Source: Sphingopyxis sp. LC81 (lineage in GTDB: Bacteria; Pseudomonadota; Alphaproteobacteria; Sphingomonadales; Sphingomonadaceae). Taken from it: a DNA stretch of 64,000 nucleotides. Location of the stretch: NCBI RefSeq assembly GCF_000756375.1, contig NZ_JNFD01000046.1, positions 46,302 through 110,301 on the forward strand, read 5' to 3'. The position numbers and the translations under genes were made by a program. Position 1 is the first letter of the stretch. The number at the start of each line of letters is the position of its first letter. The notes under the pieces were generated by a model that saw only the letters and a list, made by a program, of their open reading frames with translations, was not told where the DNA came from and made no database searches. Below, piece after piece: positions 43,501 to 52,032 of the stretch.

Positions 43501-45243
43501 ATGACCTATACGCCGCCGACCACCGAACAGCTCTTCGTCCTCAACCATATCGCGCGCGTCGACGCGATGGCCCAGCATGAGCGTTTCGCCGCCGCGACCC
43601 CCGACATGATCGAAGCGATCGTCACCGGGATCGGGGAATTTGCTGCCGACGTCTACGCGCCGCTCAACCGCGTCGGCGACGTCAACAACCCCAAATGGTC
43701 GGACGGCAAGGTCACCATGCCCCCGGGCTTCAAGGAAGCGTACAAAGCCTTCGTCGACAATGGCTGGGGCAGCATCGACGGCCCCGGCGAATATGGCGGG
43801 CAGGACCTGCCCTTCACCCTCGCGACCGTGGTGATCGAGGCGCTCGGCAGCGCCGACATGGGCTTTACCCTGTGCAACATCCTCACCCCCGGCGCGATCC
43901 ATGCGCTGATGGCCTATGGCACCGAGGAACAGCGACAGACCTGGCTTCCCAAGCTCGTCTCGGGCGAATGGAACGGCACGATGAACCTGACCGAGCCCGC
44001 CGCGGGCAGCGACGTCGGCGCGCTGCGCTCGACCGCCGAGAAGGTCACCGAAGGCGAGCACGCCGGCCTTTACCGGATCAAGGGCCAGAAAATCTTCATC
44101 ACCTTCGGCGAGCATGACCTCACCGACAATATCGTCCACCTCGTCCTCGCGCGCACCCCCGGCGCGCCCGAGGGGACGCGCGGCATCTCGCTCTTCCTCG
44201 TCCCCAAATATCGCCTCGACGCCGATGGCAAGCCGGCGCATTCGAACGGCGTCCATTGCGCGTCGATCGAGCATAAGCTCGGCATCCACGGGTCGCCGAC
44301 CGCGGTGATGGTCTATGGCGAGGACGAGGATTGCCTTGGCGAGATCGTCGGCGCCGAAATGGGCGGGATGCGCGCGATGTTCGTGATGATGAACAATGCG
44401 CGGCTGATGGTCGGCTGTCAGGGCGTCCAGATCGCCGAGCGCGCGACGCAGCAGGCGCAGCGCTTCGCCGCCGAGCGCGTCCAGTCGGCGCTCGCGGGCG
44501 GCACCGACCGCAACCCCGTCACGATCGACCAGCACCCCGACGTCCGCCGCATGCTGTGGCGGATGCGCGCGCAGACCGAGGCCGCGCGCGCGCTCACTTA
44601 CTATGCCGCGGCGCAGATCGATTTCGGCAAGCTCGGCGACGAAGCCGCCGCGATGCGCGCCGACATCCTCATCCCGCTGGTCAAGGCGCACGCGACCGAC
44701 ATCGGCTGCGAGGTCGCGAGCCTCGGCGTTCAGGTGCACGGCGGCATGGGCTTCATCGAGGAAACCGGCGCCGCGCAGCATTATCGCGATGCGCGCATCG
44801 CCCCGATCTACGAGGGCACCAACGGCATCCAGGCCGCCGACCTCGTGGGGCGCAAGCTCGGCATGGCGGGCGGCGACCTCGTTCGCGGTCTGATCGACGA
44901 TATCGCGCACGGCGCCGCCGATTTCCCCGAATTGCAGCAGCTCGTCGATGCCTGCCGCGCGGTCACCGACTGGATGGTCGGCGCGAACACCGGCGACCGG
45001 CTCGCGGGCAGCTATCCCTATCTCACCATGCTCGCCACCGCGACGTGCGGCTGGCTGATGGCGATCCAGCACAAGGCCGCGCGCGCGGCGCTCGACGAAG
45101 GTAGCGGCGACCGCGCCTTCCTCGAAGCGAAGATCGCCTCGACGCGCTTCTATCTGCAGCAGATCGTCCCCGCGGCGACCGGCCTCGCCGCCTCGGCGCT
45201 CGCCGGCGACGCGGCGCTGGAGCCGCTGCCTGCGATCGCCTGA
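43501..45243 (+). CDS. Acyl-CoA dehydrogenase (long form, about 580 residues)
   Basis: A 580-residue FAD acyl-CoA dehydrogenase of the extended DmdC/FadE-like group. Signatures are MNLTEPAAGSDVGALRS (FAD/substrate), ISLFLVPKYRLD, VHGGMGFIEETGAAQHYRDARIAPIYEGTNGIQAADLVGRK with the catalytic Glu in YEGT, and an extra helical C-terminal domain of about 120 residues. It introduces the alpha-beta double bond in acyl-CoA beta-oxidation, passing electrons to ETF. ATG 43501 replaces the in-frame TTG upstream. It is monocistronic and followed by an 11-bp hairpin. The acyl chain preference is unknown. Confidence 0.92.
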   Translation: MTYTPPTTEQLFVLNHIARVDAMAQHERFAAATPDMIEAIVTGIGEFAADVYAPLNRVGDVNNPKWSDGKVTMPPGFKEAYKAFVDNGWGSIDGPGEYGGQDLPFTLATVVIEALGSADMGFTLCNILTPGAIHALMAYGTEEQRQTWLPKLVSGEWNGTMNLTEPAAGSDVGALRSTAEKVTEGEHAGLYRIKGQKIFITFGEHDLTDNIVHLVLARTPGAPEGTRGISLFLVPKYRLDADGKPAHSNGVHCASIEHKLGIHGSPTAVMVYGEDEDCLGEIVGAEMGGMRAMFVMMNNARLMVGCQGVQIAERATQQAQRFAAERVQSALAGGTDRNPVTIDQHPDVRRMLWRMRAQTEAARALTYYAAAQIDFGKLGDEAAAMRADILIPLVKAHATDIGCEVASLGVQVHGGMGFIEETGAAQHYRDARIAPIYEGTNGIQAADLVGRKLGMAGGDLVRGLIDDIAHGAADFPELQQLVDACRAVTDWMVGANTGDRLAGSYPYLTMLATATCGWLMAIQHKAARAALDEGSGDRAFLEAKIASTRFYLQQIVPAATGLAASALAGDAALEPLPAIA

Positions 45244-45252
45244 AACATATGG

Positions 45253-45294
45253 AATCCTGCGCCTGACGCTCCGGCGCACGGCGCAGGATTTCAT
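45253..45294 (+). terminator. Terminator of the acyl-CoA dehydrogenase gene
   Basis: AATCCTGCGCC / GGCGCAGGATT, an 11-bp perfect stem with a 16-nt loop, begins 10 nt after the stop and is followed by TTCATT. The T-run is weak. Confidence 0.6.
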
Positions 45295-45358
45295 TCATAA
45301 TTAACGCGATGATAACCATCTGAGACTAGGCACGGGCCGGCAATTGCTGGAGACGTGC

Positions 45359-47650
45359 GTGCCCATCCCGGTCAAAAGTCTGATCATCAGCTGGCGAACC
45401 ATCGCGCTTTCGCTTCTGGTGGCGCTCGCGGTGGGTGTCTCATCCGCCGGTGAAATGGTTGATCGAGTGCTCGATGCGGTTGTCGCTCGTCTCGCTACTC
45501 GCCCGGTGTCGGGCGAGGTCGTCATCGTCGCGCTCGACGAACGCACTATGGCGCAATCGCCCAATCGCAACTTCTCGATGACCCAATATGCCAATGTCGT
45601 CGATGCGGTGAACCGGGCCAACGCAAAGCGGCTCCTGATCGACTTTTATTTCGACCGCCGCGAAGGCGACAGCGACTTCCCGCGCTTCGTCAATGCGATC
45701 CAGAATATGGGTGATCGCGTCGTGCTCGCCGTCTCTACGCGGCAGGTTCCCGGCAGCGACGAAAAAGTCACGATTTTTCCCAGCCCAAAATTCGGTCCCG
45801 ACGTGCCGACCGCCAGCATCGCGATCGAAAGCGAATACTGGCAAGTCTGGAGCGCACCGATCGCGTATCGCGCCGAAGGACAGTTGCTGCCGACCTTTGC
45901 CTCGATCATTGCGGGCAAGCATAGCGATACGCCGAAAAGCTTCCGGCTGGACCTTGGCTACGACACGCGGTCCATCACTGAATATAGCGCGGCGGATTTG
46001 CTCTCGGGCAAGATCAGCGCACGCGAACTGGCGGGCAAGGATGTAATTTTCGCGCCCACGGCGCCCAGTTTTCAGGACTATTTCTATCTGCCCGGCCATG
46101 ATCGTATTCCCGGCGGCTTCATCCATGTCATTGCTGCGGAAACGCTGAAGCGCGGGAATCCCGTGGACATCGGCTGGATACCCACATTTCTTTTCGCCGT
46201 TCTCGCAACCGGTTTCGCGCTGCTGCGACCGTTTCAGCGCGCATTTGTTCCCGTTGCGCTTGTCACGACCTTGCTTCTCGTCGGCGGCAAGGTCTTCCTC
46301 GGCACCCTGCTGGTCACGACGTGGATCGGTGCCGCGCTCGTCTACGTCGCGGCGATCGCGGCCAATGTTTCGCGTACCCGGCGCCGCAGTTCGGCGCAGC
46401 GCGAAAATCCGGTGTCGGGCCTGCCCAATTTCGAAGCCCTCCGATCGCAGCAGCCGTTCGGCAGCGCGACTGTGGTTGCCGCGAAGGTCGTCAATTTCGA
46501 GGATCTTGCGGCGTTCATCCCCGGCGACGGCATCAGCAAGCTCGTCGAACAGGTCACCCGCCGCCTCCAGCTCGCTTCGCAGGGCACGACGCTGCACCAC
46601 GATCTCGACGGCACCTTCGCCTGGCTCGTCCCCTATTATCAGCACAGTCAGATCGAGGGACAGCTCGCGGGCCTTGCCGCGCTGTTCAATGCGCCGCTGA
46701 CGATCGGCGAGCTGCGCGTCGACGTTGCGATCGCCTTCGGGGTCAATGACGAGTTCGAAGGGTCGAACGCGCAGCGCCTCGCCGCGGCGCTCGTCGCGGC
46801 CGAGCGCGCGATCCGCACGCGTTCGCTGTGGACCAAATATACCTCGCGCCAGAAGGAGGATGCCGGCTGGCAACTTTCCTTCCACTCGCAGCTCGAGGAC
46901 GCACTGACCGGCGGTGACATCTGGGTCGCCTTCCAGCCGCAATATCAAATCGCGACGCGGCAGCTCGTCGGGCTCGAGGCGCTCGCGCGCTGGACGCACC
47001 CGACGCGCGGCCCGATCCCGCCCGACGAATTCATCGTCCAGGCCGAAAAGAGCCAGGACATCTATCGCCTCACCCTGTTCGTGATGGATCAGGCGATCCG
47101 CTCGGCCGCGCAGCTGCGCGAACGCGGCGTTCACATCAACATGTCGGTTAACCTGTCGGCCAGCCTGCTCGACCATAGCGACCTTGTCGGCACGATCCGC
47201 GTCATGCTCACCGCGCACCATCTGCCGCCAGAAACCTTGACCATCGAGATCACCGAAACCGCACAGATCGAAAACAGCCGCCAGGCGCGCCAGACGCTCG
47301 CCCAGCTCCGCCGCACCGGCATCCGTCTGTCGATCGACGATTATGGCACCGGCCAGTCAAACCTCGAATATCTAACCGAGATCGAGGCCGACGAAATCAA
47401 GATCGACAAGCGATTCGTGATGACGATGCGCGATTCGCAGCGGAACCTCGAAGTCGTCAAATCGACGATCGATCTCGCGCATCGTCTCGGCGCCGTGGCG
47501 GTCGCGGAAGGCATCGAAGATGCTGAAACCATGACACTTCTCGTCGGCCTCGGTTGCGATGTCGGCCAGGGCTATCATCTTGGAAAACCTCAACTGTTTT
47601 CCGAACTGACGGCAACTCTCGCCGCCTCTCCCAAGAACCGCTCCGCGTAA
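45359..47650 (+). CDS. CHASE2-EAL cyclic-di-GMP phosphodiesterase with degenerate GGDEF
   Basis: A 763-residue membrane sensor. An N-terminal helix precedes a periplasmic CHASE2 domain (about residues 45-270), then three transmembrane helices (about 275-345), a degenerate GGDEF-like region (about 365-510; no GGDEF signature) and a C-terminal EAL domain (about 515-755). EAL catalytic residues look complete: GLEALARW, NMSVNLS, TIEITET, SIDDYGTG, IKIDKRF, AVAEGIED and GQGYHLGKP. It should hydrolyse c-di-GMP in response to an external signal, lowering adhesion or biofilm. The GTG at 45359 has GGAG 6 nt upstream and is preferred over the TTG at 45344. Confidence 0.92.
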   Translation: MPIPVKSLIISWRTIALSLLVALAVGVSSAGEMVDRVLDAVVARLATRPVSGEVVIVALDERTMAQSPNRNFSMTQYANVVDAVNRANAKRLLIDFYFDRREGDSDFPRFVNAIQNMGDRVVLAVSTRQVPGSDEKVTIFPSPKFGPDVPTASIAIESEYWQVWSAPIAYRAEGQLLPTFASIIAGKHSDTPKSFRLDLGYDTRSITEYSAADLLSGKISARELAGKDVIFAPTAPSFQDYFYLPGHDRIPGGFIHVIAAETLKRGNPVDIGWIPTFLFAVLATGFALLRPFQRAFVPVALVTTLLLVGGKVFLGTLLVTTWIGAALVYVAAIAANVSRTRRRSSAQRENPVSGLPNFEALRSQQPFGSATVVAAKVVNFEDLAAFIPGDGISKLVEQVTRRLQLASQGTTLHHDLDGTFAWLVPYYQHSQIEGQLAGLAALFNAPLTIGELRVDVAIAFGVNDEFEGSNAQRLAAALVAAERAIRTRSLWTKYTSRQKEDAGWQLSFHSQLEDALTGGDIWVAFQPQYQIATRQLVGLEALARWTHPTRGPIPPDEFIVQAEKSQDIYRLTLFVMDQAIRSAAQLRERGVHINMSVNLSASLLDHSDLVGTIRVMLTAHHLPPETLTIEITETAQIENSRQARQTLAQLRRTGIRLSIDDYGTGQSNLEYLTEIEADEIKIDKRFVMTMRDSQRNLEVVKSTIDLAHRLGAVAVAEGIEDAETMTLLVGLGCDVGQGYHLGKPQLFSELTATLAASPKNRSA

Positions 47651-47690
47651 CTGCCAGGCTGGCAGCAATGCTTATAGTTAAGACTCGATT

Positions 47691-47709
47691 TACCTTACTA
47701 ATTAAGGTA
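47691..47709. promoter_or_regulatory. Inverted repeat upstream of the microgene
   Basis: TACCTTA-N5-TAAGGTA in an AT-rich stretch, 50 nt before the 20-codon ORF. It could be an operator overlapping the microgene promoter. No cognate regulator is obvious. Confidence 0.45.
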
Positions 47710-47758
47710 TATGCTCCGTTAACTGTTCCTCTGGGGCAGTGCGAACAGGAGATTTGTC

Positions 47759-47821
47759 ATGGGTTGGTTTTGGTCATTCCTGGGCGGCGGCGGCACGGAC
47801 AGTGCTGGCGGTCAGGCCTAA
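47759..47821 (+). CDS. 20-residue micropeptide of unknown function
   Basis: A complete microORF: ATG, 20 codons, TAA. The peptide starts MGWFWSFLGGGG and ends SAGGQA, so it is a short aromatic head plus a Gly-rich tail, possibly membrane-associating. AGGAG sits 7 nt before the ATG, and a strong terminator begins 22 nt after the stop, making a self-contained transcription unit of about 130 nt. The upstream AT-rich region with an inverted repeat looks like a regulated promoter. Alternatively the unit is a small RNA with an incidental ORF. I do not recognise the peptide. Confidence 0.55.
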   Translation: MGWFWSFLGGGGTDSAGGQA

Positions 47822-47842
47822 GCAAAAAACAGGTTTCAGGAG

Positions 47843-47874
47843 GGGCTCCGGCATCGCCGGGGCCCTTTCTTTTT
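47843..47874 (+). terminator. Strong rho-independent terminator of the microgene
   Basis: GGGCTCCGGC-ATC-GCCGGGGCCC forms a 10-bp stem (one GU pair) followed by TTTCTTTTT, the clearest intrinsic terminator in the window. Confidence 0.85.
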
Positions 47875-48329
47875 GCCCAAAGCCCGCATGACGGCCGCCG
47901 CAGGATGACCGGTTGCCGGTGCGGTGATCCGCACCGGAACGGCGTCACCGGCGCCGCCTTTCGCACCGGTCTTCTCACTCAAAAAATTCCGCTTTTTGAT
48001 CCGGCGGCACCAATCGCTCCGCAAACCCGCGGAAAGGCTGGCGCGGCGCCTCGCGCTCGTGCACCAGCCGCGACGAGACGAATCAAATTATCGACGAATT
48101 GAGTCCCCGATCTGTCATTTAGCGTCTTGCATCGCGGCGCCGACGTGGCACTATAGGTGGTGGGTCACACACGGGGGCACCCCAAGAAATAGTATTAGGC
48201 TGCAACTGGCGGATTTCCGTCGTCCATCCCATATGGACACGGGAAAACCCTCCCTGCGCCCAAAAAAAGTGCCCACGGGGACAGGTTTAGATGCTAAGAC
48301 CGGGGCTTCGCCCTGAGTCGAACAAGACA
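47875..48329. other. Long non-coding gap upstream of nrdA
   Basis: About 455 nt without a convincing gene. I see scattered hairpins and a possible sigma-70 promoter (TTGCAT, 18 nt, CTATAG at 48127-48156). A degenerate NrdR-box-like stretch (CACTATAGGTGGTG, 48149-48162) overlaps the -10, but the second box expected about 31 bp away is not clear. Neither call is strong. A long nrdA leader starting near 48163 is possible. Confidence 0.4.
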
Positions 48330-48355
48330 GGAACAAAGCGCACCAGCTGCGCGTT
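48330..48355 (+). promoter_or_regulatory. Candidate EcfG promoter of nrdA
   Basis: GGAAC, 17-nt spacer, CGTT: an exact match to the general stress sigma consensus, ending 19 nt before the nrdA ATG. About one such match is expected by chance in 64 kb, so position is the main support. Confidence 0.5.
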
Positions 48356-48374
48356 CAAATCGGGGGCGAATAAG

Positions 48375-50321
48375 ATGGATTTTCGGGAAACGGAACGGGT
48401 GGAGACGAGCGACGTGGCGACGATGGAACTGGCAAAGAATGACGCTCCGGCAGCGAGCGAATCGGTTGCCGATGCGGCGCCCGCAGCGAAGCTCAACGAC
48501 AGCAGCGAGGCCAAGGTTCACGCGCGCCGATTCGACATCGTGACCGACAAGAGCCGCGACGCGCTACTCACCGACTTCGGCAAGGAAACGCTCGAGGACC
48601 GCTACCTCCTCCCCGGCGAATCATATCAGGACCTCTTCGCGCGCGTCGCGTCGGCCTATGCCGACGATCAGGACCACGCCCAGCGCCTCTACGACTATAT
48701 CTCGAAGCTGTGGTTCATGCCCGCGACCCCCGTTCTCTCGAACGGCGGCACCGGCCGCGGCCTGCCGATCAGCTGCTATCTGAACTCGGTCGACGACAGC
48801 CTCGAGGGCATCGTCGGCACGTGGAACGAGAATGTCTGGCTCGCGAGCCGCGGCGGCGGCATCGGCACCTATTGGGGCGCGGTGCGCGGTATCGGCGAAC
48901 CCGTCGGCCTCAACGGCAAGACCAGCGGCATCATTCCCTTCGTCCGCGTGATGGACAGCCTGACCCTCGCGATCTCGCAGGGCTCGCTGCGCCGCGGTTC
49001 GGCCGCCTGCTATCTCGACATCTCGCATCCCGAGATCGAGGAGTTTCTCGAGGTTCGCAAACCCTCGGGCGACTTCAACCGCAAGGCGCTCAACCTCCAC
49101 CACGGCGTCCTCATCACCGACGAGTTCATGGAGGCCGTCCGCGACGGCGCCGAATTCAACCTGCGCAGCCCCAAGGACCAGAGCGTCCGCGGCACCGTCG
49201 ACGCGCGCTCGCTGTTCCAGAAGCTCGTCGAGACGCGCCTCGCGACCGGCGAGCCCTACATCATCTTCATCGACCAGGTGAACCGCATGATGCCGAAGCA
49301 TCATCGCGACCTGGGGCTCAAGGTCACCACTTCGAACCTCTGCAGCGAAATCACGCTGCCGACGGGCCGCGACCATCTCGGCAACGATCGCACCGCGGTC
49401 TGCTGCCTCTCGTCCTTGAACCTCGAAACCTGGGACGAGTGGAACGGCGACAAGATCTTCATCGAAGACGTCATGCGCATGCTCGACAATGTCCTTCAGG
49501 ATTATATCGACCGCGCCCCGCCCGAAATGGCGCGCGCCAAATATAGCGCCAGCCGCGAACGCTCGGTCGGGCTCGGCGTCATGGGCTTCCACAGCTTCCT
49601 CCAGGCGCGCGGCCTGCCCTTCGAGGGCGCGATGGCGAAATCGTCGAACCTCCGCGTCTTCAAGCATATCCGCGCGCAGGTCGATCAGGCGTCGATGCTG
49701 CTCGCGAACGAGCGCGGCCCCTGCCCCGACGCCGCCGATCAGGGCGTGATGGAACGCTTCAGCTGCAAGATGGCGATCGCGCCGACCGCGTCGATCTCGA
49801 TCATCTGCGGCGGCACCAGCGCGTGTATCGAGCCGATCCCGGCGAACATCTACACGCACAAGACGCTCTCGGGCAGCTTCTCGATCCGCAATCCGCACCT
49901 CGAAGCGCTCCTCGTTGACAAGGCGAAGAACAGCGACGCGGTGTGGAACTCGATCCTCGAGCGCGGCGGCAGCGTCCAGCACCTCGACTTCCTGTCGCAG
50001 GACGAAAAGGACTGCTACAAGACGAGCTTCGAGATCGACCAGCGCTGGCTGCTCGAACTCAGCGCCGACCGCACGCCGTACATCGATCAGGCGCAGTCGC
50101 TGAACCTCTTCATCCCGGCGGACGTCGAGAAATGGGACCTGCTCATGCTCCACTATCGCGCGTGGGAACTCGGCATCAAATCGCTCTATTATCTCCGCTC
50201 GAAATCGGTGCAGCGCGCCGGCTTCGCGGGCGGGGTCGAGGCCGACAACACGCCCGAGGCCGCGAAGTTCGAACTCTCGGCCGAGAGCACCGACTATGAC
50301 GAGTGCCTGGCTTGCCAATGA
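48375..50321 (+). CDS. nrdA: Ribonucleoside-diphosphate reductase, alpha subunit (class I)
   Basis: A 648-residue catalytic subunit of class I ribonucleotide reductase. Catalytic cysteines are visible: PISCYLNSVDD (substrate thiol), SNLCSEI (radical-site Cys), CCLSSLNL, and the redox-shuttle pair in the C-terminal ECLACQ. The N-terminus runs from a low-complexity Ala-rich stretch directly into TDFGKETLEDRYLLPGES, with no ATP-cone domain; overall allosteric shut-off by dATP through a cone is therefore not expected. ATG 48375 is the first plausible start after the promoter-like region. A stress-sigma promoter lies 20 nt upstream. The beta subunit gene follows after a small membrane protein gene. 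Confidence 0.94.
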   Translation: MDFRETERVETSDVATMELAKNDAPAASESVADAAPAAKLNDSSEAKVHARRFDIVTDKSRDALLTDFGKETLEDRYLLPGESYQDLFARVASAYADDQDHAQRLYDYISKLWFMPATPVLSNGGTGRGLPISCYLNSVDDSLEGIVGTWNENVWLASRGGGIGTYWGAVRGIGEPVGLNGKTSGIIPFVRVMDSLTLAISQGSLRRGSAACYLDISHPEIEEFLEVRKPSGDFNRKALNLHHGVLITDEFMEAVRDGAEFNLRSPKDQSVRGTVDARSLFQKLVETRLATGEPYIIFIDQVNRMMPKHHRDLGLKVTTSNLCSEITLPTGRDHLGNDRTAVCCLSSLNLETWDEWNGDKIFIEDVMRMLDNVLQDYIDRAPPEMARAKYSASRERSVGLGVMGFHSFLQARGLPFEGAMAKSSNLRVFKHIRAQVDQASMLLANERGPCPDAADQGVMERFSCKMAIAPTASISIICGGTSACIEPIPANIYTHKTLSGSFSIRNPHLEALLVDKAKNSDAVWNSILERGGSVQHLDFLSQDEKDCYKTSFEIDQRWLLELSADRTPYIDQAQSLNLFIPADVEKWDLLMLHYRAWELGIKSLYYLRSKSVQRAGFAGGVEADNTPEAAKFELSAESTDYDECLACQ

Positions 50322-50343
50322 TGGACCGTGCGGAGAACATGCG

Positions 50344-50535
50344 ATGAATGTGAACGTCACATACATCGCGCTCGCCGCGGTCTTCTTTGCGCTCAGCGCC
50401 GTCATGACGACGCACGCGCGCAAGGCAGCCGAAGCGCCCGGGGCGAAAAAGAGCCAGCTCTCGGGCCTCCTGTTCATGATCGCCGGGACGGGGTTCGTCC
50501 TCGCCGGCGTGATGCCCATGCTACGGTCCCTGTGA
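50344..50535 (+). CDS. Small two-helix membrane protein between nrdA and nrdB
   Basis: A 63-residue protein with two predicted transmembrane helices (VTYIALAAVFFALSAVM and LSGLLFMIAGTGFVLAGVM) separated by a basic, polar loop (THARKAAEAPGAKKSQ). It lies 22 nt after nrdA and 28 nt before nrdB, so it is transcribed with the reductase. I do not recognise the family. Presence of a membrane peptide inside a ribonucleotide reductase operon is unusual. It may be conserved in the group or simply an inserted reading frame. Confidence 0.65.
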   Translation: MNVNVTYIALAAVFFALSAVMTTHARKAAEAPGAKKSQLSGLLFMIAGTGFVLAGVMPMLRSL

Positions 50536-50563
50536 CCGACCGAATTTCTGGAGTGTAACCGCC

Positions 50564-51628
50564 ATGTCCCTTCTCGAAGCCCGCAAGACCTACAAGCCCT
50601 TCGAATATCCGTGGGCCTATGATTTCTGGAAACGCCAGCAGCAGATCCACTGGGTTCCCGAGGAAGTGCCGCTGGGCGAGGATTGCCGCGACTGGGCGCA
50701 GAAGATCAGCGACCATGAGCGCAACCTGCTCACGCAGATTTTCCGCTTCTTCACGCAGGCCGATATCGAGGTGCAGGATTGCTACCACGACAAATATGGC
50801 CGCGTGTTCAAGCCGACCGAAATCAAGATGATGCTGACCGCGTTCAGCAACATGGAAACCGTGCATATCGCGGCGTACAGCCACCTGCTCGACACGATCG
50901 GCATGCCCGAAAGCGAGTACGGCATGTTCCTCGAATATGACGAGATGCGCGCCAAGCACGACTATATGGGCACCTTCGGCGTCGACAGCGACGAGGATAT
51001 CGCGCGCACGCTCGCGATGTTCGGCGGCTTTACCGAGGGCCTCCAACTCTTCGCCAGCTTCGCGATGCTGATGAACTTCCCGCGCTTCAACAAGATGAAG
51101 GGCATGGGCCAGATCGTCAGCTGGTCGATCCGCGACGAAAGCCTCCACTGCGAAGGCATCATCAAGCTGTTCCACACCTTCGTGAAGGAACGCGACTGCC
51201 TGACCAAGGCGGTGAAGGAAGACATCATCGACACGTGCCAGAAGACGGTGCGGCTCGAGGATGCGTTCATCGACCTCGCGTTCGAACAGGGCCCCGTCCC
51301 CGGCATGACGCCGAAGGAGATCAAGCGCTACATCCGCTACATCGCCGACTGGCGCCTCGGCCAGCTCGGGTTCCAGCCGATCTACATGATCGACGAGCAC
51401 CCGCTCCCCTGGCTCGCCCCGCTGCTCAACGGCGTGGAGCACGCCAACTTCTTCGAAACGCGCGCGACCGAATACAGCAAGGGCGCGACGCGCGGCGACT
51501 GGAACAGCGTGTGGACCAGCTTCGACAGCCGCAAGAAGGCGAAGAACAGCGAAGACGCGGCGCCCGTCAACGACGCCGAAGCCGACGGCGAAGACATGTT
51601 CAAACAAGCCGGCATCGCCGCGGAATAA
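50564..51628 (+). CDS. nrdB: Ribonucleoside-diphosphate reductase, beta subunit (class I)
   Basis: A 354-residue diferric-tyrosyl radical subunit. Iron ligands and the radical tyrosine are seen in FTQADIEVQD, METVHIAAYSHL (Glu, His and the Tyr four residues after the His), GLQLFASFAML and SIRDESLHCEGI (Glu and His). The tyrosine is present, so it is a tyrosyl-radical (class Ia-like) rather than a Tyr-less class Ic protein. The acidic C-terminal tail ends MFKQAGIAAE, where the family binds NrdA. GGAG is 10 nt upstream of the ATG. It is the third gene of the nrd operon. No ATP cone is present here either. Confidence 0.95.
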   Translation: MSLLEARKTYKPFEYPWAYDFWKRQQQIHWVPEEVPLGEDCRDWAQKISDHERNLLTQIFRFFTQADIEVQDCYHDKYGRVFKPTEIKMMLTAFSNMETVHIAAYSHLLDTIGMPESEYGMFLEYDEMRAKHDYMGTFGVDSDEDIARTLAMFGGFTEGLQLFASFAMLMNFPRFNKMKGMGQIVSWSIRDESLHCEGIIKLFHTFVKERDCLTKAVKEDIIDTCQKTVRLEDAFIDLAFEQGPVPGMTPKEIKRYIRYIADWRLGQLGFQPIYMIDEHPLPWLAPLLNGVEHANFFETRATEYSKGATRGDWNSVWTSFDSRKKAKNSEDAAPVNDAEADGEDMFKQAGIAAE

Positions 51629-51640
51629 GCGACCTGATAA

Positions 51641-51705
51641 CCCCTCCCGCAAGCGGGAGGGGCAGCGAAACTTGCGGGCTTGCCCGCTAGTTGCAGCGGG
51701 GAGGG
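51641..51705 (+). repeat. Type B intergenic repeat, copy 4
   Basis: CCCCTCCCGCAAGCGGGAGGGG, GCAGCGAAACTTGCGGGC, TTGCCCGCTAGTTGCAGCGGGGAGGG. Closest to copy 1. It lies 12 nt after the nrdB stop and may help end transcription. Confidence 0.75.
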
Positions 51706-51753
51706 CAACAACGCCGCCCCACGAAACAAGACAAGAAGTCAGAGGCCACCCAA

Positions 51754-51984
51754 ATGACCGACAAGCAGAAACAGAAACTCCTCATCCTCAGCCAGCCGCA
51801 GCGCACGACGCTCGAAGGCCTGTCGAACCGCCGCCCCCAACTCCCCACCGACCCGATCCGCGACGAACTCGTCACGCTGGGACTGGTCGTGAAGCAGGGC
51901 GCCAAATGGGCGCTGACCCCGACGGGCAAGAAGGTGTTGGCCGCGAATTCGAACCGGCGGAACTCGGGCGGATTTTCGGTTTAG
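51754..51984 (+). CDS. Small hypothetical protein, possible winged-helix
   Basis: A 76-residue basic protein. After a polar N-terminus (MTDKQKQKLLILSQPQRTTLEGLS) it has PIRDELVTLGLVVKQGAKWALTPTGKKVLA, which resembles the second half of a winged-helix domain (recognition helix plus wing). AGAGG precedes the ATG at 51754. The nrdB gene is 125 nt upstream with a repeat between, so it may be separately transcribed. I cannot assign a function. Confidence 0.6.
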   Translation: MTDKQKQKLLILSQPQRTTLEGLSNRRPQLPTDPIRDELVTLGLVVKQGAKWALTPTGKKVLAANSNRRNSGGFSV

Positions 51985-52032
51985 CACGCTGACCCTAGGT
52001 TCTCGACACCAAGGCTTTCTTGCAGAAAGCAT

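Noticed and set aside
48149..48162. NrdR box upstream of nrdA
   Set aside because: Only one degenerate half-match and no clear second box; mentioned only as a weak possibility.
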